Of a DNA stretch of 64,000 nt, positions 18,286 to 27,650 are shown in pieces (position 1 is the stretch's first letter; each line of letters starts with the position of its first letter). The notes beneath the pieces are model-generated. The model was given only the letters and a program-made list of their open reading frames with translations, was not told where the DNA came from and ran no database searches. The stretch spans positions 1,642,893 through 1,706,892 of the forward strand of contig NZ_MU255056.1 of the NCBI RefSeq assembly GCF_000227725.2, given 5' to 3'. The position numbers and the translations under genes are program-made. Source of the DNA: Thiorhodospira sibirica ATCC 700588 (GTDB taxonomy: Bacteria; Pseudomonadota; Gammaproteobacteria; Ectothiorhodospirales; Ectothiorhodospiraceae).

Positions 18286-18670
18286 AATCCTGATTAGCCT
18301 GCTGGTGTTACTGGGGGCCTTGTTTATGCTGGTGGCCGCGCTGGGCGTGTTGCGGATGCCCGATCTGACCATGCGCCTGCACGCCACCACCAAGGCCGGG
18401 GTGCTGGGCGTGGGGTTGATCATGCTTGGCCTGGTGATTTATTTCATGAATCTGGGGGTGAGTGCCCGCGCCTTGGCGATTGTCGGTTTTACCATGCTGA
18501 CCTCGCCGATTGCCGCGCACGTCATGGGCCGTGCGGGCTATGTCACGGGCGTGCCGATGTGGCAGCACAGCATCAAAGATGAGCTCAAAGGCCGCTACCA
18601 CCCGCACACCCATGAACTGGCCAGTCATGCCCCGCCAGCCGACGCGCAGGCCCCACACGATGGCCACTGA
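18275..18670 (+). CDS. mrpG: Mrp-type Na+/H+ antiporter subunit G
   Basis: 131 residues from ATG 18275 (a GTG lies just before), with AAAGGAG at 18258-18264. Three membrane segments and the typical LGALFMLVAALGVLRMPDLTMRLHATTKAGVLGVGL. The His-rich tail (HPHTHELASHA...HDGH) is unusual and might bind metal, but it could simply be a variable end. Last gene of the operon; overlaps the next gene by 11 bases. Confidence 0.92.
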   Translation: MLTEILISLLVLLGALFMLVAALGVLRMPDLTMRLHATTKAGVLGVGLIMLGLVIYFMNLGVSARALAIVGFTMLTSPIAAHVMGRAGYVTGVPMWQHSIKDELKGRYHPHTHELASHAPPADAQAPHDGH

Positions 18671-19778
18671 AACCCCGCCGCTGCGGGTACATCTGCTGTA
18701 TGAACACAACGCCGACCAACAACCGCACGGTTGCAGTGTCATCCGCTGGCTCCGCCCACTGCGCCATCCAAGCATTGCCGCCGCGCTGGAAGTGACCGCC
18801 GGGGTCGCTCTGCCCGCAACGCCGGTGGACATCCTCATCATTGAACGTCTGTGGGCACCGCATTTTACCCTTGCCAAGGCGCGCCAGCTGATGCAGGCGG
18901 CGCGTCAGATCGCGGGACGCTGCCTATATACCCTGGATGATAATCTGCTGGATCTGCATCTGGATCAAAACTGGCAGAGCTACCCCAGTGATGAGGAGCG
19001 CAATATTATCCGCTATCTGGCCCGCGAGGCCGATGCCCTGATTGTTTCTACGCCAGCGTTGGCAGCGCGCATGGCCGGTTTTAACGCACAGATTCATGTA
19101 CTCCCTAATGCCCTGGATGAGGGATTATTTGCGGATGCCGCCGCCGCACCGCCGGATGCCGACCTGCCTGCCGCGACGCACGCGGCGCAGGCAGGTGCGT
19201 CGTGGCAGGCAGGCAAACCGCAAAAACGGCGGCTTGGCTATATGGGAACGCCCACGCATTTTGCCGATCTGATGCTGGTTTATGAGCCCTTGCGGGCTTT
19301 TTTGCACGACGATGCCCAAACGGAGTTGCAGATCCTGGGCATCTCCCAAAACCCTGAGCAAATCCAGGCCCTGTTTGCCGACCTGCCGGTGCGCGTGCTG
19401 GATACTCAGGGGGCTGTTTCCTATGAGGCCTTTGTGGCCTGGTGCGTTGACCATCTGCGCTGGGATTTTGCCATCGCGCCCCTGGAAGATAACCCCTTTA
19501 CCCGCTGTAAATCAGACATCAAGTTTTTGGATTACGCCCTGCTGGGGATTCCCGGCATATACAGCCAGGTTGGGCCGTATGCACACAGCATACGCCACGA
19601 GTCCACCGGTTTGCTGGTACACAACCAGCCCGACGCCTGGCAGACGGCGCTGCATCGGCTGGCCACTGACGCTGCGCTACGCACACACATCCGTACCCAG
19701 GCCCATGCCGAGGTCAAGGCGCAGCGCACCCTGCAAACCCAGGCCAGCCAATGGCTAAACACCCTTAAAGCGCTGTAG
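18660..19778 (+). CDS. Glycosyltransferase-like protein (GT-B type) containing an in-frame palindromic repeat
   Basis: The ATG at 18660 overlaps the mrpG stop and gives 372 residues; upstream in-frame codons are mrpG sequence. Two Rossmann-like halves are suggested. The C-terminal half has RLGYMGTPTHFADLMLVY, LGISQNPEQIQALF, IAPLEDNPFTRCKSDIKFLDYALLGIPGIYS and HESTGLLVHNQPDAW, matching GT4-like sugar-nucleotide binding halves. Substrate unknown. Residues 169-179 (LPAATHAAQAG) are encoded by a 34-bp mobile palindrome lying in the linker between the halves, so activity is probably kept. The link to the mrp operon may only be positional. Confidence 0.75.
   Translation: MATETPPLRVHLLYEHNADQQPHGCSVIRWLRPLRHPSIAAALEVTAGVALPATPVDILIIERLWAPHFTLAKARQLMQAARQIAGRCLYTLDDNLLDLHLDQNWQSYPSDEERNIIRYLAREADALIVSTPALAARMAGFNAQIHVLPNALDEGLFADAAAAPPDADLPAATHAAQAGASWQAGKPQKRRLGYMGTPTHFADLMLVYEPLRAFLHDDAQTELQILGISQNPEQIQALFADLPVRVLDTQGAVSYEAFVAWCVDHLRWDFAIAPLEDNPFTRCKSDIKFLDYALLGIPGIYSQVGPYAHSIRHESTGLLVHNQPDAWQTALHRLATDAALRTHIRTQAHAEVKAQRTLQTQASQWLNTLKAL
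19163..19213 (+). repeat. 34-bp palindromic repeat (copy 1) plus adjoining inverted half-copy, inside the glycosyltransferase gene
   Basis: 19163-19196 is the full repeat: CCTGCCTGCCGCG, then ACGCA, then CGCGGCGCAGGCAGGT. It is read in frame as LPAATHAAQAG. Directly after, 19195-19213 (GTGCGTCGTGGCAGGCAGG) is the reverse complement of the first 19 bases of the repeat with one change, so the two can pair as a long hairpin. Confidence 0.85.
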
Positions 19779-19783
19779 ACGTC

Positions 19784-19804
19784 GCGGCATTTTCCCAATG
19801 CCGC
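19784..19804 (+). repeat. GCGGCATT/AATGCCGC hairpin after the glycosyltransferase gene
   Basis: 8-bp stem with loop TTCCC, 6 bases after the stop at 19778. It shares the ACGTCG(C/T)GGCAT core with the hairpin after purC. Possible terminator or REP-like element. Confidence 0.5.
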
Positions 19805-19830
19805 TGGTTAAGCCTGTTGCGCGTCGCCTT

Positions 19831-19864
19831 CCTGCCTGCCGCGACGCACGCGGCGCAGGCAGGT
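19831..19864 (+). repeat. 34-bp palindromic repeat (copy 2), upstream of comEC
   Basis: Identical over all 34 bases to the copy at 19163-19196. It ends 34 bases before the likely comEC start at 19899, so it lies in the 5' leader and could form a hairpin near the ribosome binding region. Confidence 0.85.
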
Positions 19865-19898
19865 GCCAGCGCAACCTTGCGGATTGCCCCACACACGG

Positions 19899-22190
19899 AT
19901 GCCACTGCTTGCCATCGCTTTTTTGCTCGGCGTCACTGCGCTGCATCAGCAAGCGAGTTTGCCGCCGCTGGCCTGGGCCTTTAGCCTGCTGGCTCTGGCA
20001 CCCTTGCTGTGGCATCGCTGGGGGCGCGTGCTGTGGATGCTTGTTGCCGGATTTATCTGGGCCTTGTGGCATGTGCATGGGATCTATGGGCCAGCACTGG
20101 ACCCCGCACTGGAAGGCATTGACCTCCACATCACCGGCGTGGTGCGCGGCATTCCCCAACAGCGGCAACGCGCCACCGTCTTTGCCTTTGAGATCACCGA
20201 CAGCCGCAGCGAACTTAACAGCCCCTTGCCCAGGCAGGTACGTTTGAGCTGGTATGGCGTCGCCCCGGCGATTCACAGCGGCCAGCACTGGGCATTGACG
20301 GTGCGCCTGAAGCGCCCCAGCGGAATGCGCAATCCCGGTGGCTTTGACCATGAGCGCTGGCTGTTTCAGCAAGGCTATGCGGCGACGGGTTCGGTACGCA
20401 ACCCCGGCGAGGCGCAGCGATTGCCGCTGGACCCGCCCGCTAAAACGATGGTCGATCGTCTGCGCGCCTCCCTCATAGACACCCTGCAGACGGCCTTGCC
20501 GGATGCGCACTATCGCGGCATTATCCTGGCCCTTTCCGTGGGTTATCGCGGCGAGATCACGCAAGCGCAATGGCAGACGCTGACCAGCACCGGCACCAAC
20601 CATCTGCTGGCCATTTCCGGTTTGCATGTGAGCCTGTTGGCGGGAATCGGCTATCTGCTGACGGCCACCGTGTGGCGTTTTGCACTCACCCCGCTGTGTT
20701 TATGGCTGCCTGCCCAGCGGGCCGGATTGCTGGGAGCCTTGGCATTTGGCTTTGCCTATGCCCTGCTGGCGGGTTTTGCCATTCCCACCCAACGCGCCCT
20801 GATCATGCTCAGCGTTGCCTTGATTGCGCTGTGGTTTGGACGTGGGCGCCAACCCTGGAATGTCCTCTCGCTGGCGCTAATGGCAGTGTTGCTATGGGAC
20901 CCGCGTGCGGTGCTGGCGGGGGGCTTCTGGCTGTCTTTTGCGGTGGTGGCGATCATCCTCTATGGCCTGGGTGGACGTACCCAGCAAGCGGGTAAAATTC
21001 GCACCGCCTGGCAGGTTCATTGGGTCAGTGCGGTAGGGGTGATTCCATTGACCATTCTGTGGTTTCAGAGCGCCTCGCTGATCTCGCCACTGGCCAATCT
21101 GGTTGCGGTTCCCTGGGTCAGTTTTTTAGTGGTGCCAGTGGTGCTCATGGGCGTACTGGTGGTGCATATTCATGAAGCCCTGGGGATTGGCCTGCTGACC
21201 TTGGCCGATGCGTTGATCTGCTGGTTGTGGTGGTTCATGGAATGGCTTGAATCCTGGCCGGGCGCGCATTATTACCTGGATGCCCCGCTGGGAGCTTTGC
21301 TGCTGGGCCTGCTGGGGGTGCTCTGGCTGTTGGCCCCCAAAGGCATGCCCGCCCGCTGGCTGGGTCTGGTCATGTTGCTGCCGGTGGTGTTTGTGCAGCG
21401 TGACTTGCCCCAGCACGGTGAGTTTCGTTTGATCATGCTGGACGTGGGGCAAGGGCTGGCAATGGTGGTCAAAACCCGCCAGCACACCCTGGTTTATGAT
21501 ACCGGGCCAATGTTCAGTGCGTCTTTTGATACCGGAGCAGCTGTGGTGGTGCCATATCTGCGTTATGCCGGACGTGCCCATATCCACCGCCTGCTGATCA
21601 GTCATGGCGATAGCGATCACAGCGGGGGTACGCAGTCGGTGCTGGATCAGATAGCACGCGTGGATAGCCTGTGGAGTCGCGATCTGCAGCAGTTTGTTCA
21701 CCCCGATCATCAGCTCTGCCTGCAGGGGCAACACTGGCAGTGGGATGGCGTTGCGTTTACGGTCTTGCATCCCCCGCCGGGCTGGGGCAATGACAATATG
21801 TCGTCTTGCGTGGTGCTGATTCAGGGGCCGGGCGGCTCGCTGTTACTGACCGGAGATCTGGAATCGCTGGGCGAGACGGTGATGTGGCGTCATTACCGTG
21901 AACAGCTGGCGGTGGATGTATTGCAGGTTGCCCATCATGGCTCGCCTCATGCCACCCGCGAGGCCCTGCTCAACTGGGTACAGCCGCAGTGGGCCTTGAT
22001 CAGCGCAGGCTATCGCAGCCGCTTTGGCCATCCGCATCCCGAAACCCTGGCGCGTCTTGAGGCCGTCGGCGCACAAACCCTGGACACCGCCACCCAAGGC
22101 GCCATCGAAGTGCGCTTTGTGCCTGAACGCGGGGTGCAGGTCTTACCGGGCTACCGTATCCGCACACAACGCCATTATCATCGTGAATAG
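19899..22190 (+). CDS. comEC: DNA uptake channel protein ComEC/Rec2
   Basis: 763 residues from ATG 19899 (an in-frame GTG at 19863 would begin inside the repeat). N-terminal membrane segments, then a ComEC soluble domain, the 'competence' membrane domain (LLAISGLHVSLLAGIGYLL, GFAIPTQRALIML near residues 240-310), and a C-terminal metallo-beta-lactamase-like domain (LDVGQGLAMVV, DTGP, SHGDSDHSGG, VAHHGS; about 520-700). It forms the inner-membrane pore, and possibly the nuclease, for single-stranded DNA during natural transformation. Complete length, all motifs present. Confidence 0.93.
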   Translation: MPLLAIAFLLGVTALHQQASLPPLAWAFSLLALAPLLWHRWGRVLWMLVAGFIWALWHVHGIYGPALDPALEGIDLHITGVVRGIPQQRQRATVFAFEITDSRSELNSPLPRQVRLSWYGVAPAIHSGQHWALTVRLKRPSGMRNPGGFDHERWLFQQGYAATGSVRNPGEAQRLPLDPPAKTMVDRLRASLIDTLQTALPDAHYRGIILALSVGYRGEITQAQWQTLTSTGTNHLLAISGLHVSLLAGIGYLLTATVWRFALTPLCLWLPAQRAGLLGALAFGFAYALLAGFAIPTQRALIMLSVALIALWFGRGRQPWNVLSLALMAVLLWDPRAVLAGGFWLSFAVVAIILYGLGGRTQQAGKIRTAWQVHWVSAVGVIPLTILWFQSASLISPLANLVAVPWVSFLVVPVVLMGVLVVHIHEALGIGLLTLADALICWLWWFMEWLESWPGAHYYLDAPLGALLLGLLGVLWLLAPKGMPARWLGLVMLLPVVFVQRDLPQHGEFRLIMLDVGQGLAMVVKTRQHTLVYDTGPMFSASFDTGAAVVVPYLRYAGRAHIHRLLISHGDSDHSGGTQSVLDQIARVDSLWSRDLQQFVHPDHQLCLQGQHWQWDGVAFTVLHPPPGWGNDNMSSCVVLIQGPGGSLLLTGDLESLGETVMWRHYREQLAVDVLQVAHHGSPHATREALLNWVQPQWALISAGYRSRFGHPHPETLARLEAVGAQTLDTATQGAIEVRFVPERGVQVLPGYRIRTQRHYHRE

Positions 22191-22228
22191 GTCGGCTTTA
22201 ACGTGTTGATTTACGATTGCTCCTTGCT

Positions 22229-22254
22229 GCGACGGCTAGAAGCCGCCGCCACGT
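22229..22254 (+). repeat. 26-bp GCGACGGCT repeat after comEC
   Basis: GCGACGGCTAGAAGCCGCCGC then CACGT; the third copy of the repeat that flanks purC (10230, 11287). It lies in the convergent gap between comEC and the kinase/diguanylate cyclase gene. Confidence 0.65.
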
Positions 22255-22290
22255 CAAAAACACCCCTCCTTCAATCGTGCGCCCTGTGCT

Positions 22291-25200
22291 TTACCTGCCT
22301 GCCGCGACGCAGGCAGGTGGGATGGTATTCGATCCGCGTTCACTTTGTTTCGGAAAGTCGCAGTCCGCCAGCGCCCGATTCCGCCCTTGTTCCTTGGCTT
22401 GGTAAAGCGCGGCATCCGCCCGCTTCAAAAGCTCTTTCGGGCTGTCGTCCTGCAATTCATCCGTCGGAACCAAGGTCGCTACGCCGATGCTGGCGGTGAC
22501 ATGGCCGTAGGGCGACAGCGCGTGGGGAATCGCCAGCTGTTCCAGTTTCTGACAGATCCGCGTGGTCAGGCTCAGGGCCGCTTGGCGGTCGGTGGCCGGG
22601 GCGAGCAGGACAAACTCTTCACCACCGTAGCGCGCGGCCAGATCACCAGCGCGACAGGCGGCGTCAGCAACGACTCGCGCCACCTGACACAGACAGTCAT
22701 CACCGGCCTGATGGCCGTAGTGGTCGTTGTACTTCTTGAACCAGTCCACATCGAGCAGCGCCACCGACAACGGTGAGCCGCTGCGCTGGGCGCGGTTCCA
22801 TTCGTGCTGAAACACCTCATCGAAGCGGCGCCGGTTGGCGATTCCGGTCAGACCGTCGGTGTTGCTCAGGGCGGATAGACGCGCGTTCGCCGCTTCCAGT
22901 TCGCGGGTGCGCTCGGCGACTTTTTGCTCCAGCGTGTGGGTGTATTCCGCCTTCTCGGCGTATAACTGCGCATTGGTGATGGCAATGGCCGCCTGACCGG
23001 ACAATAGCTGGAGAAATTCAATGCGATCCGCCGTGAAAGCGCCAGTCGTGATGCTGTTTTCGAGATACACGATAGCGACCGGCTTCCCTTGATTGAGTAA
23101 GGGATAACACAGGACAGAGAGCGGTTTGCTGGACTGAATGTACGGATCATGGACAAACCGCCCCGTACCGGCAGCGTTGTCGAGCACGACGCTTTCGAGC
23201 GTGCGTGCGACATAGTTGACAATGGATTCCGGCACGGCGGTAACACCAGACTCCGCACCAACAGCAATCGAAAAAGGCCCGAAGCTGCCGTCCTCGGCAG
23301 GCGTATGCAGCAGCAGGCATCCCGTGCGGGCGCCCGCGTTCTCCAAAAGGATCGCCATGAGTCTTTGCAGCAGCCGATCCAGGACAATTTCACCAGCGAT
23401 GGCGCGGGACGCTTTCATGATGGCCGAGAGATCGAGAGATGCCGCGCTGGCCCTGGCATCGTTCGTATTGCGAGCGACCTGGAACGCATAAGGACTGAAG
23501 CTTGCTGGAAGCTGTGGAGACTGAAAGAAGCGCGGGTACTCGGTCTCCAGTTGCTTGACTTTCCGGATGGCGCCCCATTGCGCGTAGCAATATCGGGCTT
23601 CCAGCAGGTAGGCTCGCGCGCTGGCCTCTTTACCCCACGCGAGATAGAACTTGCCGGCCAGTTCGTTGGCCAGGGCTTCTTCCTGGATGTAGAGTTGTTC
23701 GTGGGCGCCGCTGATGGCGAGATCGTAGAGCTCGCTCGCCTCAATGCGACGACCGGCTACGCGATGCCGCTCCGCTTCGACGAGTTGCCATTTGTGCAAA
23801 TAGTTCATGGGGGCATGCTGCGCCCAAAACCAAAGCTCGTCCTGGGATTTCGCCACGCGCTGTCGGTACGTTTCGGAACTGAGGTAGGGTGGTTGCACCG
23901 CATCCGCATCGGCGCGCGGCGCCAGCGCGATCAGAGACGCATAGAAATAGAGACCGGCTTCGAAATTGAAGCCTGCGGCACTGCCGATATAGTGTCTGGC
24001 CTGCTCGGCGTCGGCTTGAGCGAGCGCGTAGTTACCTAACAGGTACCGCAGCATCATGCGATGCACATAAAAGCCGGCCATGCGCAAGAAATCCCCCGAT
24101 GCCTGCGCCTGAGCCACGAGCTGTTCTTCGTCAGCCTGCCGGTCGAATACGAGGGCAACATGCTTGGGATTATCCAGCAACGATACCGCTGTCTCCCAGT
24201 AGTTCAGGCAGTAGTTTGCCGCCGTCACTTGATTCAGGTCGAGACAATGCTGGCGATAGGCGCTGATCTGTGGTTCGATCTCGGACAGTGGCTTGCCGGA
24301 CCAAAGCGCGTGCTGGGAAAATGCCTGCGCATTGTAACCGGCGTACTCCAGATTGCCTGTTTCCAGCGCCGTTTCATAGCCCGCTTGAAAAATCGGCAGC
24401 GTCTCACGCAAGTGAACCGAGCGATGATATAAGCAGATTCCGACCACATTATAGGTCGCGGCGCGGACGCTTTTCGCCTCATCCTGCGAGGCCATATTCA
24501 GTGCGAGCCGGCTAAAGCGGGAGGCGGTCGCGACATCACGCGCCACATTCGCAAGAATCACGGCGTAACACGCAAAATTGAACGCTGAGGCAGGCGTATG
24601 ACCATGACGAAGCGTAAAATTGACCTGCAAAGCGTACAGCAGGGGCAGAAGAGAAGTTCCCACCTGGAAAGAGGCGGCGAAGATGCTGGCGATAATCCGC
24701 ACGACGGCGATGGTTTTGCGGTCGGTCATGGGCGGGAGGCGGGAAAGCTCCTCGATCGACTGGTCCCCGATTAACCGGGAGACCTCCTGGATCGCCTGTT
24801 GAATATCCTCGCCGGTTGGGTTCTCGGGAAACTGCACGCCCAGCTCGTTCAGTATCGCTAATGCCGTGGATATGGCTTCGACCGGCTGGTTTCTGGACAC
24901 CAGTGCCTGGATCTTAACGATGGCGCTGTCGATTTGGTCCAGTACATCCCTGGAATGAGCACCGATCGCAGCGATGACTTGATCCATTCGGTCGTTATCG
25001 CCTGTCAAGGACGCCATTTCCGCTGCAAGGTCGTGCAATGCCAGGGCGAGTGCGTAGTGCTGATGCCAGCCATCGTCGCCCAATACCTTCAGACCGATTG
25101 CCGCATACGCGCTCGCGGCTGGGTAGGCGGCGGCCGCTCTCGCCTTTTTGCAGGCCAGGAGATTGAGCCGCGCCAGCTCGACGCGTTCGTTCGGGTCGTC

Positions 25201-27474
25201 GATCAGCCGGAGACAACGATTCAGTTGCTCAACGATGGCAAAGACAGCGTTTTCTCTTTCTGCCCAAGACACCTGCGCGAGCAATGACCGGCCGATTTGA
25301 TAATGGCGTGTTGCCTGATCCTGTTCCGGGATCAGTGAATAGGCCGCCTGCTGGATGCGATCATGACCGAATTTATAATCCAGGATGAGCAGATCCTCGT
25401 TCGGCGGCGATCGCGATACCACCAGCCCCTGGTTCATTGCCAACCGAAGATCCGCACCCACATCTGCGGCGCTGCGATCCAGGACGGTTGACAGGGTTGA
25501 CAGATCGAATTTCACCCCCTGGCAGGCCGCGAAGGCCAGCAGCCTCTGAACGGATACCGGCAGCTTCCGCAGCCGTCCGACCATGAGATCCACGACATTG
25601 TCGCTGAGTCCCATGGCATGGATCCGTTCGAGATCCCAAGTCCACCGGTTGTCGGATGCGACGAAGCGCAGCAGTTCCTCGCCATGAAGACGCTTCAGGA
25701 ACTCCTTGACGAAAAATGGATTGCCATCCGTCTTGCGCATCACTAAATCAATCAGTTCCCGACTCTCCTCGATCGACCGATGCAGCGTCTCGGCGATCAT
25801 TTGCCCAACGTGCGCGGAATCCAGCGGCCTCAAAAAGAGCTGTTCGACGGCGATGTTTTTGCGGCGCGCCTGCTCGATCAACAGCATGAGGGGATGGCTT
25901 GCAGAGACTTCATTGTGCCGGTAGGCGCCGATCAGCAGGCAATGCGTGATGCGACGGTCTTCAAGGAGTCGCTCGATCAAACTCAGTGTCGCCAGATCCG
26001 CCCACTGCAGATCGTCAAGGAACATCACCAACGGCTGGTCGGCGCGGCAAAATACTCCGATAAATCGCTGTAAAACCAGATTAAACCGGTTCCGTGACTC
26101 GACGGATCCCAACTCGGGTACGGGAGGCTGCTTGCCGATAATCAATTCCAGGGCCGGAATCACATCGACCAGCAACTGTCCGTTCACGCCCAGCGCTTCC
26201 GTCAAGTCCGCCCGCCATTGCATCAGTACCGACTCCGGCTCGCTCAGCAGCTTTTTAACCAAATCTGTGAACGCGTCGATGACTGCGGTATAGGGCGTCG
26301 TGCTTTTGAACGGGTCGAATTTTCCTGAGACAAAGCGCGCTCGCCGCTCGGTGATGGGTCGGTAGAGTTCCTGAACCAAACAGGACTTCCCGATGCCGGA
26401 GTATCCCGTAACCAGCACCCATTGGGCGCCGTGCCAAGCGGGTGACGACCGCTCTCCGGCAAGGTCTACAGCAGCGGACTCCGACGCTGCGGCTCCACCG
26501 GCCATGCGCTCGAACGCATCAACGAGCGCGGCGCGTTCGTGGCGGCGTCCATAGAGCTTTTGCGGAATCTGAAACTGGCCGGAGATGTCCTTTGTGCCCA
26601 GTGGGAACGAAGTGATCCGTGCGTCTTTTTCCCATTGAACCAGGCATTCCGACAAATCCGCTTGCAGTCCGCTGGCGCTTTGATAACGATCCTCCGCGTT
26701 CTTCGCCATGAGCTTCATGACGATATCAGACAGTGCGGCAGGAAAATCCCCGGAATCCGCGTCGTCACCCCGGAGTCGACGCCGGTGGAGAGGCACAGGT
26801 TCTCTGGCGATATGACAATGCACCAACTCCATCGGGTCGGTGCTGACAAAGGGCGGAGCGCCCGTCAACATTTCATAGAAAGTCGCGCCCAGCGAATAGA
26901 AGTCCGAGCGATAATCCAGGGTGCGATTCATGCGTCCGGTCTGTTCCGGGGACAGATAAGGGAGGGTTCCTTCCAATTCCCTCGGCGCCTTGAGCAAGGG
27001 CGTCTCTCGGTCGAGTTGGGTGGCAATGCCCAGATCAATGATTTTGACCACCCCGGTCGCCGGGTTGACGACAATATTGGACGGATTAATATCCTTGTGA
27101 ATGATATGGTGCGCGTGCAACTGCTTGAGGCCCTCCGCTATTTTCAGGGCCAAAGGGAGGAATTCGCCGAGTGTCAACGGCTGTTTGCGTTGCGCAAGCC
27201 ACTGTCCGATGGCTATCCCGCCAACATCTTCCAAGATGATAACGAAGCTCTTCCGTTGCTCCTCTAGAGCGTAAGCCCGAATGACATTCGGCGATTGCAG
27301 CGACCCAATGAGCTGATACTCCTGCCGGTAGCGGCGGATTTGCTCGGGCGTTGGGTATGGCGACTTGAGCTTTTTCAACACCACGGGCTGGTTGTCCGCA
27401 ACCCGTATAGCGCGATAGACCTCCGAGTTGTCGCCACTGTGCAGAAGTTTCAAATTCGCGTAGTTGGCAGTCAT
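22291..27474 (-). CDS. Ser/Thr kinase - AAA-type ATPase - helical repeats - GAF - diguanylate cyclase fusion
   Basis: 1727 residues from ATG 27474 (a TTG lies 18 bases upstream). N-terminal protein kinase (about 10-275): VVLKKLK lysine, HKDINPSN catalytic loop, DLG for DFG, SPEQTG. A predicted ATPase of PknK/AcyA type follows: GYSGIGKS near 360, VMFLDDLQWAD near 490. Then a long helical region, GAF (about 1355-1520) and GGDEF (about 1535-1710) with SNTDGLTGIANRR and the active site YGGEEF near 1617. The RAGD five residues earlier is an intact c-di-GMP inhibitory site. It should couple a signal to c-di-GMP synthesis. Its last residues (PPACVAAGR) and the stop codon region come from a palindromic repeat. 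Confidence 0.9.
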   Translation of the reverse strand: MTANYANLKLLHSGDNSEVYRAIRVADNQPVVLKKLKSPYPTPEQIRRYRQEYQLIGSLQSPNVIRAYALEEQRKSFVIILEDVGGIAIGQWLAQRKQPLTLGEFLPLALKIAEGLKQLHAHHIIHKDINPSNIVVNPATGVVKIIDLGIATQLDRETPLLKAPRELEGTLPYLSPEQTGRMNRTLDYRSDFYSLGATFYEMLTGAPPFVSTDPMELVHCHIAREPVPLHRRRLRGDDADSGDFPAALSDIVMKLMAKNAEDRYQSASGLQADLSECLVQWEKDARITSFPLGTKDISGQFQIPQKLYGRRHERAALVDAFERMAGGAAASESAAVDLAGERSSPAWHGAQWVLVTGYSGIGKSCLVQELYRPITERRARFVSGKFDPFKSTTPYTAVIDAFTDLVKKLLSEPESVLMQWRADLTEALGVNGQLLVDVIPALELIIGKQPPVPELGSVESRNRFNLVLQRFIGVFCRADQPLVMFLDDLQWADLATLSLIERLLEDRRITHCLLIGAYRHNEVSASHPLMLLIEQARRKNIAVEQLFLRPLDSAHVGQMIAETLHRSIEESRELIDLVMRKTDGNPFFVKEFLKRLHGEELLRFVASDNRWTWDLERIHAMGLSDNVVDLMVGRLRKLPVSVQRLLAFAACQGVKFDLSTLSTVLDRSAADVGADLRLAMNQGLVVSRSPPNEDLLILDYKFGHDRIQQAAYSLIPEQDQATRHYQIGRSLLAQVSWAERENAVFAIVEQLNRCLRLIDDPNERVELARLNLLACKKARAAAAYPAASAYAAIGLKVLGDDGWHQHYALALALHDLAAEMASLTGDNDRMDQVIAAIGAHSRDVLDQIDSAIVKIQALVSRNQPVEAISTALAILNELGVQFPENPTGEDIQQAIQEVSRLIGDQSIEELSRLPPMTDRKTIAVVRIIASIFAASFQVGTSLLPLLYALQVNFTLRHGHTPASAFNFACYAVILANVARDVATASRFSRLALNMASQDEAKSVRAATYNVVGICLYHRSVHLRETLPIFQAGYETALETGNLEYAGYNAQAFSQHALWSGKPLSEIEPQISAYRQHCLDLNQVTAANYCLNYWETAVSLLDNPKHVALVFDRQADEEQLVAQAQASGDFLRMAGFYVHRMMLRYLLGNYALAQADAEQARHYIGSAAGFNFEAGLYFYASLIALAPRADADAVQPPYLSSETYRQRVAKSQDELWFWAQHAPMNYLHKWQLVEAERHRVAGRRIEASELYDLAISGAHEQLYIQEEALANELAGKFYLAWGKEASARAYLLEARYCYAQWGAIRKVKQLETEYPRFFQSPQLPASFSPYAFQVARNTNDARASAASLDLSAIMKASRAIAGEIVLDRLLQRLMAILLENAGARTGCLLLHTPAEDGSFGPFSIAVGAESGVTAVPESIVNYVARTLESVVLDNAAGTGRFVHDPYIQSSKPLSVLCYPLLNQGKPVAIVYLENSITTGAFTADRIEFLQLLSGQAAIAITNAQLYAEKAEYTHTLEQKVAERTRELEAANARLSALSNTDGLTGIANRRRFDEVFQHEWNRAQRSGSPLSVALLDVDWFKKYNDHYGHQAGDDCLCQVARVVADAACRAGDLAARYGGEEFVLLAPATDRQAALSLTTRICQKLEQLAIPHALSPYGHVTASIGVATLVPTDELQDDSPKELLKRADAALYQAKEQGRNRALADCDFPKQSERGSNTIPPACVAAGR
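22294..22318 (+). repeat. Shortened copy (25 bp) of the 34-bp palindrome at the 3' end of the GGDEF gene
   Basis: CCTGCCTGCCGCGACGC joined to AGGCAGGT: the canonical repeat with 9 bases (ACGCGGCGC) missing. On the minus strand it encodes the last eight to nine residues of the kinase/diguanylate cyclase, and the T of its final AGG|TAA junction begins the stop codon. Confidence 0.8.
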
Positions 27475-27650
27475 GTGAGTTTTTTCCGGCAATGTTGATC
27501 AAGCCCGCACCAGCCGCACCCATTGCCGCTTCACACTGTCGAGCCGAATAAACTGTGCGCAACCCGGCACATTGTGCAGGCGTTCCAGGATGGCGGCTTC
27601 ATTCTACCAGCAGCAGTTTCTAACCCAAAGATAAAAGCCCGTATAATGGT

